Assembly (NCBI GenBank): GCA_902765855.1
Contig: CACXBF010000002.1
Span: 62,001 to 126,000, forward strand
DNA from: an uncultured Ruminococcus sp.
Lineage (GTDB): Bacteria; Bacillota; Clostridia; Oscillospirales; Acutalibacteraceae
DNA: 64,000 bases
Reading direction: 5' to 3'
Every line of letters begins with the position of its first letter. The first letter of the stretch is position 1. A program made the position numbers and the translations under genes. The notes beneath the pieces are model-generated. The model searched no databases, was not told the origin of the DNA, and saw nothing but the letters and a program-made list of their open reading frames with translations. Positions 62,884 to 64,000 of this stretch are shown here, one piece after another.

Positions 62884-63156
62884 GTGGAATGGATTTTAAT
62901 TGCATATTTTGTAATTATAAATATTCTGGCGGTTTATGCGACAATTCACGATAAAAAGAGTGCCATAAAGCATAAATGGAGAGTACCCGAAAGCACGCTC
63001 CTGATATTAGCTGCAATGAGTGGTTGTGTTGTGATGTATATAACTATGCGTATAATTCACCACAAGACCAAAAAGCTCAAATTTATGCTTGGCATACCGG
63101 TGATTTTTGTACTTGAAGTTCTGGCAGTTTTTTGCGTGAAAGTACTTATTAGCTAA
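62884..63156 (+). CDS. DUF1294 family small membrane protein
   Basis: 90 residues with three hydrophobic segments. 'DKKSAIKHKWRVPESTLLILAAMSG' and 'RIIHHKTKKLKFMLGIPVI' are the DUF1294 pattern. Function unknown. GTG start; divergent from the GHL10 gene. The last codons ATT AGC TAA are part of a repeat terminus (TTAGCTAA at 63149-63156), so the native C-terminus may have been altered by the repeat. Confidence 0.85.
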   Translation: MEWILIAYFVIINILAVYATIHDKKSAIKHKWRVPESTLLILAAMSGCVVMYITMRIIHHKTKKLKFMLGIPVIFVLEVLAVFCVKVLIS

Positions 63157-63470
63157 CAGATTTTCTAAAGACAATTAAAAGTTTCGCTTGAGCCTTTTTA
63201 AAGGCTCACAGTTTCCAAAGGTAGTCACCTACGGCAGAGCCTTTGGTCGCTCTCCGCAGAGAGCGAAACACTTTATACTTCTCTAAGCGCAGGAGGGTAG
63301 AAAAACAAGGGCGTTGCCCTTAAGCGGTGAGCCGCCGCCCCCAAGACGCGGAATCGCTCGGCTTTGCCTCGCTCGTAGTGAATTAGTGAAGATAGTTGAC
63401 GCGGTCGGAGAAACTACCGAGCAGGCGAACTGTACTTTTAGATGTCTTAGATAAGTTAGTAAACTAAATT
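63149..63470. repeat. Palindromic repeat cluster 17
   Basis: TTAGCTAA overlaps the DUF1294 stop codon. Left core end (63157-63192), GCCTTTTTAAAGGC, CCAAAGGTAGTCACCTACGG..CCTTTGG, CGCTCTCCGCAGAGAGCG, GCGCAGGAGGGTAGAAAAAC, GGGCGTTGCCC, GCGGTGAGCCGCCGCC, module A, GCAGGCGAACTG and a right end (CTTTTAGATGTCTTAGATAAGTTAGTAAACTAA) running up to the deoD RBS. Confidence 0.9.
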
Positions 63471-63486
63471 GAAAGGTGGACTTAAT

Positions 63487-64000
63487 ATGAATGAAAGTAA
63501 ATTTACACCTACACCACATATCGAGGCGAAATATGGAGATTTCGCCGAAACAGTTATTATGCCTGGTGACCCTCTCAGAGCAAAGCATATAGCCGAGAAT
63601 TTCCTGACAGATGCAAAGCTTATCAATTCTGTAAGAGGAATGTATGCTTATACCGGAAAATATCAAGATAAGAAAGTTTCGGTTATGGCAAGTGGTATGG
63701 GTATGCCGTCTATGGGAATTTATTCCTATGAGCTTTATAATTTCTATGGCGTTCAAAACATAATCCGTACAGGTACGGCTGGTGCAATAAGCGATAAACT
63801 CCATATCAGAGATGTAGTTCTTGCAATGGCATCTTGCTATAATTCAAACTATGCCCAGCAATATAAATTACCGGGAACAGCCGTTCCGACAGCGGATTTT
63901 GGCTTGCTTGATTCTGCATATAATAAAGCAAGAGAAATGAATATGCCAGTGTATGTCGGTACGATACTTTCAACGGATAATTTCTATTACGATGACCCCG
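63487..64000 (+). CDS. deoD: Purine nucleoside phosphorylase DeoD (3' end beyond window)
   Basis: The first 171 codons are present; the gene runs off the window. 'FTPTPHIEAKYGDFAETVIMPGDPLRAK' and 'YSYELYNFYGVQNIIRTGTAGAI' are typical of the trimeric/hexameric PNP family DeoD, which splits purine (deoxy)nucleosides to base and (deoxy)ribose-1-phosphate. RBS GAAAGGTGG precedes ATG 63487. The cdd gene for pyrimidine salvage lies ~6 kb away. Confidence 0.94.
   Translation, partial: MNESKFTPTPHIEAKYGDFAETVIMPGDPLRAKHIAENFLTDAKLINSVRGMYAYTGKYQDKKVSVMASGMGMPSMGIYSYELYNFYGVQNIIRTGTAGAISDKLHIRDVVLAMASCYNSNYAQQYKLPGTAVPTADFGLLDSAYNKAREMNMPVYVGTILSTDNFYYDDP

Overview
The window looks like chromosomal DNA of a low-GC, spore-forming, anaerobic member of the Clostridia, probably a gut Oscillospiraceae/Ruminococcaceae-type bacterium. 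This rests on gene content and order: spoIVA, yabP, yabQ, yunB and pdaA for sporulation; hprK-murB-rapZ-whiA; recA-recX-rimO-pgsA; ecfA1-ecfA2-ecfT-truA; and a cysteine T-box in front of cysS. The genus is inferred, not shown. Nearly all genes lie on the + strand. No rRNA, tRNA, CRISPR array, complete prophage or transposase gene was recognised.

Layout. 0.5-4.3 kb: cell-surface polymer genes (ABC-2 export permease, a degenerate SDR protein, and an SDR-like domain fused to LicD). 4.9-7.9 kb: spore coat morphogenesis pair sipL-like/spoIVA behind a sigma-E-like promoter. 8.4-14.5 kb: amino-acid ABC transporter preceded by a ~300-nt structured leader, then a cytidylate-kinase-like protein, a class III aminotransferase and an iron alcohol dehydrogenase. 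15.3-24.6 kb: hprK, murB, rapZ, whiA, dnaE, mazG, HU and rqcP. 24.9-27.6 kb: yabP, yabQ, mntP, yunB. 27.7-35.7 kb: cytoplasmic GH13, trmB, a lipoprotein, a two-component system with a small ribbon-helix-helix-like protein between its partners, a DUF1385 protein and prmC. 36.2-43 kb: recA, recX, rimO, pgsA and a 940-residue MORN-repeat protein. 43.6-50 kb: pdaA with an unusual superoxide dismutase, ruvC-ruvA, ruvB, glmM. 50.4-57.2 kb: a methyltransferase, the ECF energizing module, truA, T-box-cysS-cdd. 57.6-64 kb: a tiny Asn/Gln-rich protein, a membrane protein, an RsmF-like methyltransferase, a phage-type replication protein, a GHL10-type hydrolase, DUF1294 and the start of deoD.

The most striking non-gene feature is a family of modular palindromic intergenic repeats. 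About 17 clusters occupy roughly 6.7 kb (about a tenth of the window). They are built from a small vocabulary of short palindromes arranged in different orders and orientations. A core unit is bounded by imperfect inverted ends that begin with the palindrome TTAGCTAA and continue into a conserved AAGACaatTAAAAGTTT stretch. Some modules are good intrinsic terminators. TTAGCTAA supplies the stop codon of several genes, and one repeat segment has been translated into the C-terminus of TruA. The second highlight is the leader at 8397-8698: a terminator-like hairpin with a loop-E-like internal loop competes with an alternative stem that surrounds the Shine-Dalgarno of a six-codon ORF, followed by a second terminator-like hairpin.

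Where an upstream in-frame extension lacked a ribosome-binding site or overlapped a regulatory RNA, the downstream start was chosen (aminotransferase, iron ADH, rapZ, trmB, pgsA, ruvC, truA, cysS, RsmF-like, DUF4373, GHL10).
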